The notes beneath the pieces are model-generated. The model saw nothing but the letters and a program-made list of their open reading frames with translations. It ran no database searches and had not been told where the DNA came from. The position numbers were made by a program, and so were the translations under genes. From JAVVHH01 sp965276815 (GTDB lineage: Bacteria; Pseudomonadota; Alphaproteobacteria; Acetobacterales; Acetobacteraceae), in assembly GCA_965276815.1 (NCBI GenBank), contig CBDIBE010000012.1, forward strand, positions 124,001-188,000: a DNA stretch of 64,000 bases. The letters are read 5' to 3'. Positions 26,524 through 34,984 of the stretch are shown here, one piece after another. How positions within the stretch are numbered: position 1 is the first letter of the stretch; every line of letters begins with the position of its first letter.

Positions 26524-27365
26524 CGGAGCTCAAGGTATCCGCACACCTGATGCGGCTCGATCCCGGTGTTTTCTGCATCTTCAACAGTCCTGGGACTGCC
26601 GCGCCCGACGAGCGGACCGGGTTGCCCGGAGTCCGTATCTCGCTTGCTCCCGCACCAGGGGCGCTTAACGGAATCGTAACATTAACCGGCTTTAATGGTG
26701 ATGGCTGGATGGCTGGCCCGGACGCTGCGGCGCTCGTCCGCGTCAATGGCGGCCCCGCGCAGGTGCTGGTGACCGTGTATCAATCCCGCGACGCTCGTCA
26801 GGAGGCGCCCAAGATCCAAGTCCTGCGCCTGACGGGCGCCCAAGCGGCCGCCGTCGCGCCGGCCCCCTCCGTGCCGATGGAAGTCGCGGCGCATATTTAC
26901 GGGCTCGGCGACGTCACCGGGCGGCTTGGCCAGTGGATGGGCGAACCCGGCAGCAAACGCTGGATCGAGGGCTTCGCGCTGCAGCCGGCGAATGGCGTCC
27001 CTGCGTCGGACATTGAGTATCAGGCCGTACTCGGCCGCGGCTGGCTTTCGCCGTGGGCCGAAGGCGGCCAGTTCTGCGGCAGCCGCGGCATGTCCCTGCC
27101 TATCCTCGGGTTGCGCGCCCGGCTCCGCGGCCCGAGCGCCGCCACGCATCTCCTCACCGTCGCCGCGAGCTTCGTGGACGGCTCCAAGGCCGGCCCGGTT
27201 GGCGACGGCGAGGCCTGCGAGGCTCCAAGCCTGGCCGCGCTCGAAGCCTTCCAGGTCACGCTCGAACCGAAGACCCAAGCCGCGCCGCCGCGCCGCCGCG
27301 CCGCCGAGAAACCCGCCCCGGCCCCCCCAAAGCCGGCGGGCAAACCCGCGCCAAAACGCCGCTAA
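26490..27365 (+). CDS. ChW-like (hydrophobic W) repeat protein
   Basis: The 291-residue protein has an N-terminal beta-like domain (residues 1-120, ending in VLRLTGAQAA), then two segments resembling clostridial hydrophobic-W repeats: AHIYGLGDVTGRLGQWMGEP...WIEGFALQP and IEYQAVLGRGWLSPWAEGG...GSRGMSLPILGLRARL. It closes with a Pro/Lys-rich basic tail (PAPAPPKPAGKPAPKRR). ChW repeats are surface-associated in Gram-positives; their role here is unknown. No signal peptide is seen, so T1SS export or cytoplasmic action are both open. It sits between two glycosyltransferase genes; the frame upstream of the ATG is an out-of-frame shadow of the previous gene. Confidence 0.65.
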   Translation: MSDVPADTAQVTELKVSAHLMRLDPGVFCIFNSPGTAAPDERTGLPGVRISLAPAPGALNGIVTLTGFNGDGWMAGPDAAALVRVNGGPAQVLVTVYQSRDARQEAPKIQVLRLTGAQAAAVAPAPSVPMEVAAHIYGLGDVTGRLGQWMGEPGSKRWIEGFALQPANGVPASDIEYQAVLGRGWLSPWAEGGQFCGSRGMSLPILGLRARLRGPSAATHLLTVAASFVDGSKAGPVGDGEACEAPSLAALEAFQVTLEPKTQAAPPRRRAAEKPAPAPPKPAGKPAPKRR

Positions 27366-27375
27366 CGGGATCTCG

Positions 27376-28647
27376 TTGCGCTACCTCTTCATCCACCAGA
27401 ACTTTCCGGGCCAGTTCCTCCACCTGGTCCGGCAGCTCGTGCGCAGCCCGAGCAACGAAATCGTCTTCATCACCGAGGAAAACCCCAATCACATCGCCGG
27501 CGTGCGCAAAGTCACCTACAAGCCGCCGTCCTTCGGCCACCCGAACACGTTCAACGTCGTCCTAGACTTCGAAGCCGCCACAATGCGCGCCGCGATCGTG
27601 GCCGGGCTCGCCGGTAACCTGAAGTCGCTCGGCTTCAAGCCCGACATGATCATCGGCCATCACGGCTGGGGCGAGATGCTGAACATGGTCGATGTATGGC
27701 CCGACGTGCCGCTGCTCGGCTACTACGAATACTTCTACCGCACCCAAGGGCTCGACGTCGGTTTCGATCCCGAATTCGCCATCCCCGTGGAGGGCTACGC
27801 GCGGGTGCGGGCCAAGAACGCGGTCAACCTGATGGCGCTGAGCAACCCCGGCATCGGCCAGACCCCGACCCGGTTCCAGCACCTGACCTACCCCGACTGG
27901 GCGCGCCCGCGGATCGCCTTGCTGCCCGAGGGCGTCGATCTCGCGAGCTGCGCGCCTGACCCAGACGCGCGCCAGCGCCCCTATGAGCTGAACGGCTTCC
28001 AAGTGCAGCCCGGCGAGAAGCTCGTCACCTACGTTGCCCGCGACCTCGAGCCCTATCGCGGCTTCCACATCTTGATGCGCGCCATCCCCCGCCTGTTGCG
28101 CGCCCGTCCGGACGTCAAAGTGATCATGGTCGGCGGCGACAGCGTCAGCTACGGCGCGCGGCTCGTCGGCACGACCTGGCGCGAGTTCATGCTACGCGAG
28201 GTCGGCGCCTATCTGGACCCGAACCGCGTCCTATTTCCGGGCAAGATCGAATACACCGCCTTCATCCGCATGCTGCAGCGCTCGGACGCGCACGTCTATC
28301 TGACCTATCCGTTCGTCGCCTCGTGGAGCCTGCGCGAGGCCCTGGCCTGCGGTTGCGCGATCGTCGCCAGCGATACCGCTCCGGTTCACGAGTTCATCGG
28401 CGACGGCGTCACCGGCCTGCTCACCCCGTGTCTCGACCCGGCGCGCCTCGCCACCCGTATCCTGGAGCTGCTCGAAGCCCCCGACGACAACCGCACCCTG
28501 CGCACCAATGCAAGGCGGTTCGCCGAAAAGACGCTCCGGCTCGACGCTTACCTGCGCGCCTACCTGATGCTGCTCGACCGGGTCATGCAGGCGAGCTCAG
28601 CCATGCCGGCGCCGGCAGCCCCTTCGAGCGCAGGAACTCCGGGTTGA
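27376..28647 (+). CDS. GT4-family glycosyltransferase (Glyco_trans_4_3 type N-terminus)
   Basis: The 423-residue protein starts with TTG as MRYLFIHQNFPGQFLHLVRQ, a characteristic opening of GT4 enzymes with the Glyco_trans_4_3 domain. GHHGWGEMLNM and VPLLGYYEYFYR follow. The C-terminal GT-B half has LVTYVARDLEPYRGFHILMR near 217, KVIMVGGDSVSYG, and SWSLREALACGCAIVASDTA with the E-x7-E-type nucleotide-sugar site. A GGGA site lies 8 nt upstream. It is the last gene of the secretion/glycosylation run. The 3' end overlaps convergent cysK by 65 nt. Confidence 0.9.
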   Translation: MRYLFIHQNFPGQFLHLVRQLVRSPSNEIVFITEENPNHIAGVRKVTYKPPSFGHPNTFNVVLDFEAATMRAAIVAGLAGNLKSLGFKPDMIIGHHGWGEMLNMVDVWPDVPLLGYYEYFYRTQGLDVGFDPEFAIPVEGYARVRAKNAVNLMALSNPGIGQTPTRFQHLTYPDWARPRIALLPEGVDLASCAPDPDARQRPYELNGFQVQPGEKLVTYVARDLEPYRGFHILMRAIPRLLRARPDVKVIMVGGDSVSYGARLVGTTWREFMLREVGAYLDPNRVLFPGKIEYTAFIRMLQRSDAHVYLTYPFVASWSLREALACGCAIVASDTAPVHEFIGDGVTGLLTPCLDPARLATRILELLEAPDDNRTLRTNARRFAEKTLRLDAYLRAYLMLLDRVMQASSAMPAPAAPSSAGTPG

Positions 28648-29590
28648 ACAGCTTCGACTGGTAGCGCGCGCCGCCGTCGCACAGGATCGTCACCACGCGG
28701 TGCCCCGGCCCCAGAACGCGCGCCACGCGGATCGCCGCGGCCACGTTCAGTCCCGCCGAGCCGCCGACCGACAAGCCCTCATGGATCTGCAGGTCGAACA
28801 CTTGCTCCAGCATTTCCGGATCGGCGATGCGCACCGCGTCGTCGATCGGCGCCCCTGCGAGGTTCTCCGGCACGCGCGACTGGCCGATCCCCTCGGTGAT
28901 CGAGCTGCCCTCGACGCTCAGATCGCCGGACTTCACCCAGCCATACAGGCCGCTGCCTTCGGGGTCCGCAAGCACGATGCGGGTCGAGGGCTCGGCAGCC
29001 TTGAGCGCCATGCCGACCCCGGCCAGCGTGCCCCCCGTGCCGCAGGCGCAGGTGAACGCGTCCACCCGCCCGGCCTGCCGCAGGATTTCCGGCCCGGTCG
29101 TCGCCCGATGTCCTTCGCGATTGGCCAAATTGTCGAACTGGTTGGCCCAGACCGCCCCCATCTCTTCGGCCAAGCGGCGGGACACGTGGACATAATTGCC
29201 CGGATCCCGATACGGCTTGGCCGGCACGAGCCGCAAATCCGCGCCGATCATCCGCAGGAAGTCGATCTTCTCGCGGCTCTGCGTCTCCGGCATCACGACG
29301 ACCGAGCGGATGCCCAGCGCGTTGGCAACCAGCGTCAGGCCGATCCCGGTGTTGCCGGCCGTCCCCTCGACGATTGTGCCGCCAGGCGCCAGCCGCCCCG
29401 TCGCGATCGCGTCCTGGATGATGGCAAGCCCGGCGCGATCTTTCACCGAGCCGCCAGGATTCATGAACTCGGCCTTGCCGAGGATGGTGCAGCCCGTCGC
29501 GTCCGATGCACGGCGCAACTTGATCAGCGGCGTGTTGCCGATCGCGCCCAGCAGCCCGTCAGCCACGTGGTCAATTGTGCTCTCGGCCAT
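28583..29590 (-). CDS. cysK: Cysteine synthase A (O-acetylserine sulfhydrylase)
   Basis: PLP enzyme making cysteine from O-acetylserine and sulfide in the cytoplasm. The 335-residue protein shows AIGNTPLIKL, the PLP lysine in NPGGSVKDRA (Lys50), EGTAGNTGIGL for substrate carboxylate binding, ACGTGGTLAGVG for the PLP phosphate and SVGGSAGLNVAAA. It lacks a C-terminal CBS domain, so it is not cystathionine beta-synthase. It diverges from the rhodanese gene 39 bp away, which suggests linked sulfur metabolism. Confidence 0.94.
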   Translation of the reverse strand: MAESTIDHVADGLLGAIGNTPLIKLRRASDATGCTILGKAEFMNPGGSVKDRAGLAIIQDAIATGRLAPGGTIVEGTAGNTGIGLTLVANALGIRSVVVMPETQSREKIDFLRMIGADLRLVPAKPYRDPGNYVHVSRRLAEEMGAVWANQFDNLANREGHRATTGPEILRQAGRVDAFTCACGTGGTLAGVGMALKAAEPSTRIVLADPEGSGLYGWVKSGDLSVEGSSITEGIGQSRVPENLAGAPIDDAVRIADPEMLEQVFDLQIHEGLSVGGSAGLNVAAAIRVARVLGPGHRVVTILCDGGARYQSKLFNPEFLRSKGLPAPAWLSSPA

Positions 29591-29629
29591 GCTGGGGCAC
29601 CCTGAGGTTCGGCAACAGGGTGGACTAAC

Positions 29630-30040
29630 ATGGTCGATGACGTCGATCCAAAAGCGGTGTGGGACGATCTACGCCAGGACAAGCGCGCACGGCTGGTGGA
29701 CGTTCGAACGGACGCGGAGTGGAACTTCGTCGGCCTGCCCGACCTCGAGGAGACCGGCCAGGATCCGGTGCTGATCCCCTGGCAGGTCTTCCCCTCCATG
29801 CAGGTCAACGGCGCGTTCGTCGAGCACATGCAACAGGCCGGGCTGACGCCGGAAGATCGGATCTACTTCATCTGCCGCAGCGGCGGCCGCAGCCGTGCTG
29901 CCGCCCAGGCCGCGCAAGCCGCCGGTTTTCCGAACGCGTTCAACGTCCAGGACGGTTTCGAGGGCCCGGTTGACGGCGAGGGCCACCGGGGAACCGTCGC
30001 CGGTTGGAAGGCCGAAGACCTGCCGTGGCGCCAGCGTTAG
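29630..30040 (+). CDS. Rhodanese-domain sulfurtransferase
   Basis: Single-domain rhodanese of 136 residues. The active-site loop FICRSGGRS has Cys82 for persulfide formation and a sulfate-like anion pocket; LVDVRTDAEW near 22-31 is the usual CH2A segment. It is probably cytoplasmic. Its place back to back with cysK fits a role in sulfur transfer. An AGGGTGG site precedes the ATG. It converges with the DUF2272 gene with a 3-nt gap. Confidence 0.9.
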   Translation: MVDDVDPKAVWDDLRQDKRARLVDVRTDAEWNFVGLPDLEETGQDPVLIPWQVFPSMQVNGAFVEHMQQAGLTPEDRIYFICRSGGRSRAAAQAAQAAGFPNAFNVQDGFEGPVDGEGHRGTVAGWKAEDLPWRQR

Positions 30041-30043
30041 GGC

Positions 30044-30838
30044 CTAACCCGCGTCGTAGAGCACCTTCAGCACCACGAACCAAGGATACCGGGTGTCGAC
30101 AATGCTGCCGTCCGGACCGGCCAGCATCCCGCTATCCGTCACCGGCACGTGCTTCATCGTCACCCCGGCCGCGACATTGCCGCCGATCACCGTCAGCAGG
30201 CCCGGCTGCGCGCCCACCACGATATCGCAATGACCCAGAAAGCTCCGCGTCGGCAGATCCTCAAAGCGCAGCCGCTGCGCACCCTGCCTGCCATAACAGA
30301 TCAAGTCGCCGGGCTGCGGCGGGTAGGCGGAGGGCGCCTGCGCCTGCAGGATCGGGTTACCCTGAGCCGCCGCGTTGATGTAAGTCGAGTGCAGCGGCGA
30401 ATAAGGAAACCGGTCGCCCGCGCCCGCCGACCGCATGATGTAGGAAATGAAAGCGGCCGACCAAGCGGGCGGTTCGCCGCCATAGGCCGTGCCAAATTCA
30501 TTGTAGCGCCCCGTCCAGGCGCTTTGCCGGGATGTCGCGTCCTGGCTGAACCACCAATAATCGCCGACGCGCTGCCATAGACCGGGCTGCCGATCCAGCC
30601 TTGTCTCCACCGGCGCGTCGGGACCCGGCGGCGCGTCGTCGACCGGGCTGCCGAACGCACGCCACTCCCGTTCGGCGATCGCGATCGCATTGGTCCGCGA
30701 GAACGGCTCGTCCGGCCGCTTGGCGTAGTCGGGGATGTTCGCATCGGCTCCTGGCTGGAAGCCGGCCGCAATGGTGGGCGGTGGGCTTGGCGCCGAGCAG
30801 CCGCCCAGCAAAACCAGCAGCAACAACAAGCGCCTCAT
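30044..30838 (-). CDS. DUF2272-family lipoprotein
   Basis: The 264-residue precursor has a lipobox (MRRLLLLLVLLGGCS, lipidated Cys14). The body matches DUF2272: WWFSQDATSRQSAWTGRYNE, PPAWSAAFISYIMRSAG, PYSPLHSTYINAA, PGDLICYGRQG and GHCDIVVG, with conserved Cys, His and Asp reminiscent of NlpC/P60-CHAP amidase folds. It may act on peptidoglycan, but this is inferred from motif style. It lies 10 nt downstream of RNase E on the same strand and is likely cotranscribed. Confidence 0.82.
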   Translation of the reverse strand: MRRLLLLLVLLGGCSAPSPPPTIAAGFQPGADANIPDYAKRPDEPFSRTNAIAIAEREWRAFGSPVDDAPPGPDAPVETRLDRQPGLWQRVGDYWWFSQDATSRQSAWTGRYNEFGTAYGGEPPAWSAAFISYIMRSAGAGDRFPYSPLHSTYINAAAQGNPILQAQAPSAYPPQPGDLICYGRQGAQRLRFEDLPTRSFLGHCDIVVGAQPGLLTVIGGNVAAGVTMKHVPVTDSGMLAGPDGSIVDTRYPWFVVLKVLYDAG

Positions 30839-30848
30839 GCGAACCGCC

Positions 30849-33728
30849 CTAACGCCGCCACCAACCCCGCTTTTTCTCCGCAGGCGCGGCGTCGGCGCCC
30901 ACGAGCACCGGCGCGATCACCGGCGCGGCTGGCAGCGGGAGTGCCGGCTCCGGCTCGGCCACGACCGCCTCGACCTCGATGACCTGCTCCGGCACCGGCT
31001 CGATCACCGGCTCCGGTTCCATCACGGGCTGGGGCGCCGGCTCCTGCGCCGCTTCCATCGGCACGGGGACAGGCGGTTCGACTGGGACCGGCCTGGGCGC
31101 GGCGGCCAGTTCCTGCTCTTGCTGCTCGATCGCGTCGAAGATGTCGAACGTGCTCGTGCCGCCGAACGGATCGGCCGGGGTCGGCCCGAAATAGGCCGGC
31201 ACGGGAGGGGCGATTTCCGGCTCGGCCAGCTCGCTCTCCTCGCCAGCGCCGTCCACCGCCGGACCTGCCGCTTCGCCCTCTCCAGGTTCGCGCCGCCGCC
31301 GCCGCCCACCGCGCCGTCCGCGCCGGCGGCGCTCGCCGTCCTCGGTCTCGGACGTCCGCGCCTCGGCCGGCACGGCCTCCGCCTCGGCTTCCACCGGGGC
31401 CTCTTCTGGTTGCGGCTCCTCTGCCGCGGGAATCGAGGCGGCCACGCCTTCCTCGCGCCGGCCGCCACGCCGTCGGCGGCGCCGGCGGGCATTTGGGCGC
31501 TGCTCACGCTCGTCCGCCGTCTCGGCGGTGGCCGCACCCTCCGGCTCGTCCTCCTCCACCTCGTCCGGCTCCGCCTCGAGCTCGTCGGGATCCTCAAACG
31601 GCTCGGGCGGCGGCAGTTGCGAGATCGGCGGCGGCAACTCGGACGCCACCTGCGCCCGCACGCGGTCGATCCGCGCCGCCGGCGGGATCAGCAATTCGTC
31701 GACGCCGAACGACACCAGCATCCCATGCCGCTGCTCGATCTCCGCCAGCCGCAGCCGCTTGTGGTTGAGCACATACAGCGCGATCGATCCGGCGCAGTGC
31801 ACGACGATCTCCGCCGCGCGCCGCTTGCCGCCCTCCTCCTCGATCTGCCGCAGCACGTGTAGCGCCGCGCTCTCCGTGCTGCGAATGTGCCCGGTCCCGT
31901 TGCAATGTGGGCAAAGGATAAAACTCGTCTCGGTCAGCGACGGCCGCAGCCGCTGCCGGCTCATCTCCAGCAGGCCGAAATGGCTGATCGACCCCACCTG
32001 GATCCGCGCCCGATCCTGCTTCAGCGCCTCCTTTAGCCGGCGCTCGACCGAGGCGACGTTCCGCCGGCTCTCCATGTCGATGAAGTCGATCACGATCAGC
32101 CCGGCCAGGTCGCGCAGCCGGAGCTGCCGTGCCGCCTCGTCCGCGGCCTCGAGATTGGTGCGCAGCGCCGTCTCCTCGATCCCGCGCTCACGCGTGCTGC
32201 GGCCCGAGTTGACGTCGATCGCCACCAGCGCCTCGGTCTGGTTGATGACCAGGTAGCCGCCGGACCGGAGCTGCACCGTCGGCATCATCATCGCGTCGAG
32301 CTGCGTTTCGACCTGCGCCTTGGCGAACAGCGGCTGCGGGTCGCGCCACATCTGCACCTTGCGCGCATGGGTCGGCATCAGCATGCGCATGAAGTCGCGC
32401 GCCGCCCGCCAGCCCTGCTCGCCATCGACCAGGATTTCGTCCACGTCGCGCGAGTAGACGTCGCGGATGGCGCGCTTGATCAGGCTCGCCTCCTCGTAGA
32501 TCAGCGCGGGCGCCATGCTCTTCATCGTCAGGTCGCGGATCTGGTCCCACTGCCCGAGCAGGTATTCGCAGTCCCGCAATATCTCCGGCTTCGGACGGTT
32601 GGCGCCGGCGGTGCGGATGATCAGGCCCATGCCGCGCGGCAGGTCAAGTTCCGCGGTCACCTCCTTCAGCCGCCGCCGATCCGCGGCCGACGTGATCTTG
32701 CGCGAAATCCCGCCGCCCCGCGGCGAGTTCGGCATCAGCACGGAGAAGCGGCCGGCCAGCGAGATGTATGTGGTGAGCGCCGCGCCCTTGGTGCCGCGCT
32801 CCTCCTTGACGACCTGCACCAGCATGATCTGCCGGCGGCGGATAACTTCCTGGATCTTGTAGTGGCGCAGGAAGCGCGGCGGCGCCCGGCGCTCGGCCTG
32901 TTCTTCGACCTCAAGCTCGCCACCGATCTGCTCGGGCGGTTCGGCTGGGATCGAGTCGAACTCGGCTTCCTCCGGGCTCGGCGCAAAGCTGGACGGATGC
33001 ACGTCCGGCTGCTCGAAGTCCGGTCGCCCGACATCCGGTTGTTCGCCAACGCCGGCCGCCTCGGGCGCCATGTCCGCGCCAGTGTCTTCGGTCTCGGCTA
33101 GGCTCTCCGGATGCGGAAACAGCTCCGCCGCCTCTTCGGCAGCGACCAGGATGTCCTGGGCGATCACCGCCGGCTGGGCGACCCGGCTGGCCGGCGGGAC
33201 CGGGTCCAATTCGGCCGTCTCCGGCTGCCGCATCCCCGCGTCCGGGAGCTCCGGCGCCACCTCGGCGATCGCCGGTTCAGCAACCAGTTCGGCTTCGGGC
33301 GATGACTCGAAGGCGGGCGACTCGGCAATCGGCTCGAACGGCGCATCGTCCGTCTCGGGTTCGGCGGCCTCCGGCTCGGCTTCGTCGTGGCGGCTGGCGC
33401 GCTCCGCCTCGCGCTCGGCCGCTTCTTCGTCCTCGCGCGCTTCCGCCTCCTGCGCTTCCAGCAGACGGCGGCGATCGGCGATCGGGATCTGATAGTAATC
33501 GGGGTGGATTTCGCCGAAAGCCAGGAAGCCGTGGCGATTACCGCCGTATTCGACGAAAGCCGCCTGCAGGCTCGGCTCTACGCGAACGACTTTGGCGAGG
33601 TAGATGTTGCCTTTAAGCTGCTGTTTGGTCGAGGTTTCGACGTCGTACTCTTCTAGGCGATTACCCTCCAACACCGCGACGCGGGTCTCTTCCGCGTGTG
33701 TGCTGTCGATCAGCATACGTTTGGTCAT
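30849..33728 (-). CDS. rne: Ribonuclease E
   Basis: Essential endoribonuclease of mRNA decay and rRNA processing. The 959-residue protein starts MTKRMLIDSTHAEETRVAVL. The S1 domain is split by about 200 acidic residues (94-290), resuming at RFLRHYKIQEVIRRRQ. The catalytic DNase I-like part has the metal-binding VAIDVNSGR and GLIVIDFIDMESRRN; the Zn-link CPHCNGTGHI lies near 604. The C-terminal 260 residues are disordered, with Arg-rich RRRRRRGGRR patches and Pro/Glu-rich stretches, the degradosome scaffold type. The ATG at 33728 fits family starts; the frame reaches 33776. A long leader precedes it. Confidence 0.96.
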   Translation of the reverse strand: MTKRMLIDSTHAEETRVAVLEGNRLEEYDVETSTKQQLKGNIYLAKVVRVEPSLQAAFVEYGGNRHGFLAFGEIHPDYYQIPIADRRRLLEAQEAEAREDEEAAEREAERASRHDEAEPEAAEPETDDAPFEPIAESPAFESSPEAELVAEPAIAEVAPELPDAGMRQPETAELDPVPPASRVAQPAVIAQDILVAAEEAAELFPHPESLAETEDTGADMAPEAAGVGEQPDVGRPDFEQPDVHPSSFAPSPEEAEFDSIPAEPPEQIGGELEVEEQAERRAPPRFLRHYKIQEVIRRRQIMLVQVVKEERGTKGAALTTYISLAGRFSVLMPNSPRGGGISRKITSAADRRRLKEVTAELDLPRGMGLIIRTAGANRPKPEILRDCEYLLGQWDQIRDLTMKSMAPALIYEEASLIKRAIRDVYSRDVDEILVDGEQGWRAARDFMRMLMPTHARKVQMWRDPQPLFAKAQVETQLDAMMMPTVQLRSGGYLVINQTEALVAIDVNSGRSTRERGIEETALRTNLEAADEAARQLRLRDLAGLIVIDFIDMESRRNVASVERRLKEALKQDRARIQVGSISHFGLLEMSRQRLRPSLTETSFILCPHCNGTGHIRSTESAALHVLRQIEEEGGKRRAAEIVVHCAGSIALYVLNHKRLRLAEIEQRHGMLVSFGVDELLIPPAARIDRVRAQVASELPPPISQLPPPEPFEDPDELEAEPDEVEEDEPEGAATAETADEREQRPNARRRRRRRGGRREEGVAASIPAAEEPQPEEAPVEAEAEAVPAEARTSETEDGERRRRGRRGGRRRRREPGEGEAAGPAVDGAGEESELAEPEIAPPVPAYFGPTPADPFGGTSTFDIFDAIEQQEQELAAAPRPVPVEPPVPVPMEAAQEPAPQPVMEPEPVIEPVPEQVIEVEAVVAEPEPALPLPAAPVIAPVLVGADAAPAEKKRGWWRR

Positions 33729-34162
33729 AAGGTTCGGAACTCCGGTGCGCCGCGGGCGCGCGTATGCCGGTCTCAACGAGAGCTGGCACGCGGCGAGTGC
33801 GGCGGAATGGGCGTGATAATTCGGGCATCCCGCCCAAAACCAGGCATGCGCGCGCCGCGTCGGGTCCGGAGAAAAATAGGACTGAGGCGGCGGCTGGCAT
33901 TAAGCATCCCTGGCAGGCGGGCCGCGCATCTGGGCTTGAACTGTCCCAGCCTGCGCCGCCCTGGTGAGGCGAACGAGCCCCGGCGCGCGAGGCCGCGCGG
34001 CGCGGGCAGTGGCGCTGCGAGCGGGCGCGCGATTAAACATCGCGACTAGCCCAGCACACCAACACCACTGGATCACCCATTACCATGGTCCAATCCGGGC
34101 GGTCCCGCAAGACCAGTTGTATCTCGCGTGCAGTGCGCGGCTTAATGTGCTACATTAACTGC
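33729..34162. other. 434-bp intergenic region between divergent rne and amidase genes
   Basis: No convincing ORF is seen. It should hold both promoters and the rne leader, which in other bacteria mediates RNase E autoregulation. Visible structures are a U-rich tract on the rne strand (TATTTTT near 33875-33882), an inverted repeat CGCGAT-taaac-ATCGCG (34028-34044), and the palindrome next to the amidase start. I could not choose promoter boxes with confidence. Confidence 0.5.
34142..34158. repeat. Perfect palindrome TTAATGTGCTACATTAA before the amidase start
   Basis: The 7-bp arms TTAATGT and ACATTAA flank GCT. It ends 4 nt before the chosen ATG (34163) and takes the place of a ribosome-binding site. 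It is AT-rich in GC-rich flanks, as expected for an operator or a promoter-proximal hairpin. Confidence 0.65.
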
Positions 34163-34972
34163 ATGCCCGATCCCGCGGTCATATCGCGTCGCCTGTTGCT
34201 CGCCGCACTTGCCTTGCCGGCCAGCGCCCGCGCACGCCCAGCCGCCAGGCGACCGGAAGCACCCGGTCCGTTGCCCCTGGTGTTTCTTGATCCCGGCCAC
34301 GGCGGCAAGGATCCTGGCGCCATCGGCTTCTCCGGCACCTATGAAAAGCACATCGCCTTCGCCACCGCCGAGGAGCTGCGCCGGCAACTCATTGCCAGCG
34401 GGCGCTGCCGGGTCGAGCTCACCCGCGAACGTGACATTTTCATCCCCCTCGAGGACCGGGTCGCCACCGCCCAGCGCCACTCGGCGAGCCTTTTCGTGTC
34501 CATGCACGCCGACGCGCTGGCCGATCCGGACGTTCGTGGCGCCAGCGTCTACACCCTGTCCGACACCGCCTCCGACCCACAGACCGCCGCATTGGCGCGC
34601 CGGGAGAACAGCGCCGACCGCTTCGGCGGCCCGCAATTCCAGAACGTGTCTCCCACGGTCGCCAGCATCCTGGCCAGCCTGGTTCGTCAGGAAACCCGGG
34701 TCGGCTCCGCCCGCATGGCGCGCGAGGTCGTCCGCTCCTTGCAGCCGGAGCTCGGGCTGCTGCCCAATCCCTCGCGTCATGCGGGGTTCATGGTGCTCCG
34801 TGCCGCCGATATCCCCAGCGTCCTCGTGGAAATGGGTTTCATGTCGAACCAGAGCGACGAAGCGGCATTGCGTCGGGCGGATCACCGGGCTCTTATTGCC
34901 GGAGCCATGCGGCACGCCGTCGAAACGTATCTTTCTTTGAACGCGCGAACGGCCCATATAGCATCCGGATAG
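34163..34972 (+). CDS. N-acetylmuramoyl-L-alanine amidase (Amidase_3)
   Basis: Zinc hydrolase that splits the septal or side-wall peptidoglycan amide bond. The 269-residue precursor has a twin-arginine-like start (SRRLLLAALALPASARA) and an Amidase_3 domain: FLDPGHGGKDPGAIG with the first Zn His, YEKHIAFATAEELRRQL with Glu, SLFVSMHADA with the second His, and VLVEMGFMSNQSDE with the catalytic Glu. There is no AMIN domain, so it is a short AmiC-like form. ATG 34163 is chosen because the signal peptide begins there; in-frame ATG 34145 lies inside the palindrome. It is followed by PBP1A after 12 nt. Confidence 0.92.
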   Translation: MPDPAVISRRLLLAALALPASARARPAARRPEAPGPLPLVFLDPGHGGKDPGAIGFSGTYEKHIAFATAEELRRQLIASGRCRVELTRERDIFIPLEDRVATAQRHSASLFVSMHADALADPDVRGASVYTLSDTASDPQTAALARRENSADRFGGPQFQNVSPTVASILASLVRQETRVGSARMAREVVRSLQPELGLLPNPSRHAGFMVLRAADIPSVLVEMGFMSNQSDEAALRRADHRALIAGAMRHAVETYLSLNARTAHIASG

Positions 34973-34984
34973 AAGGCGACAGGG

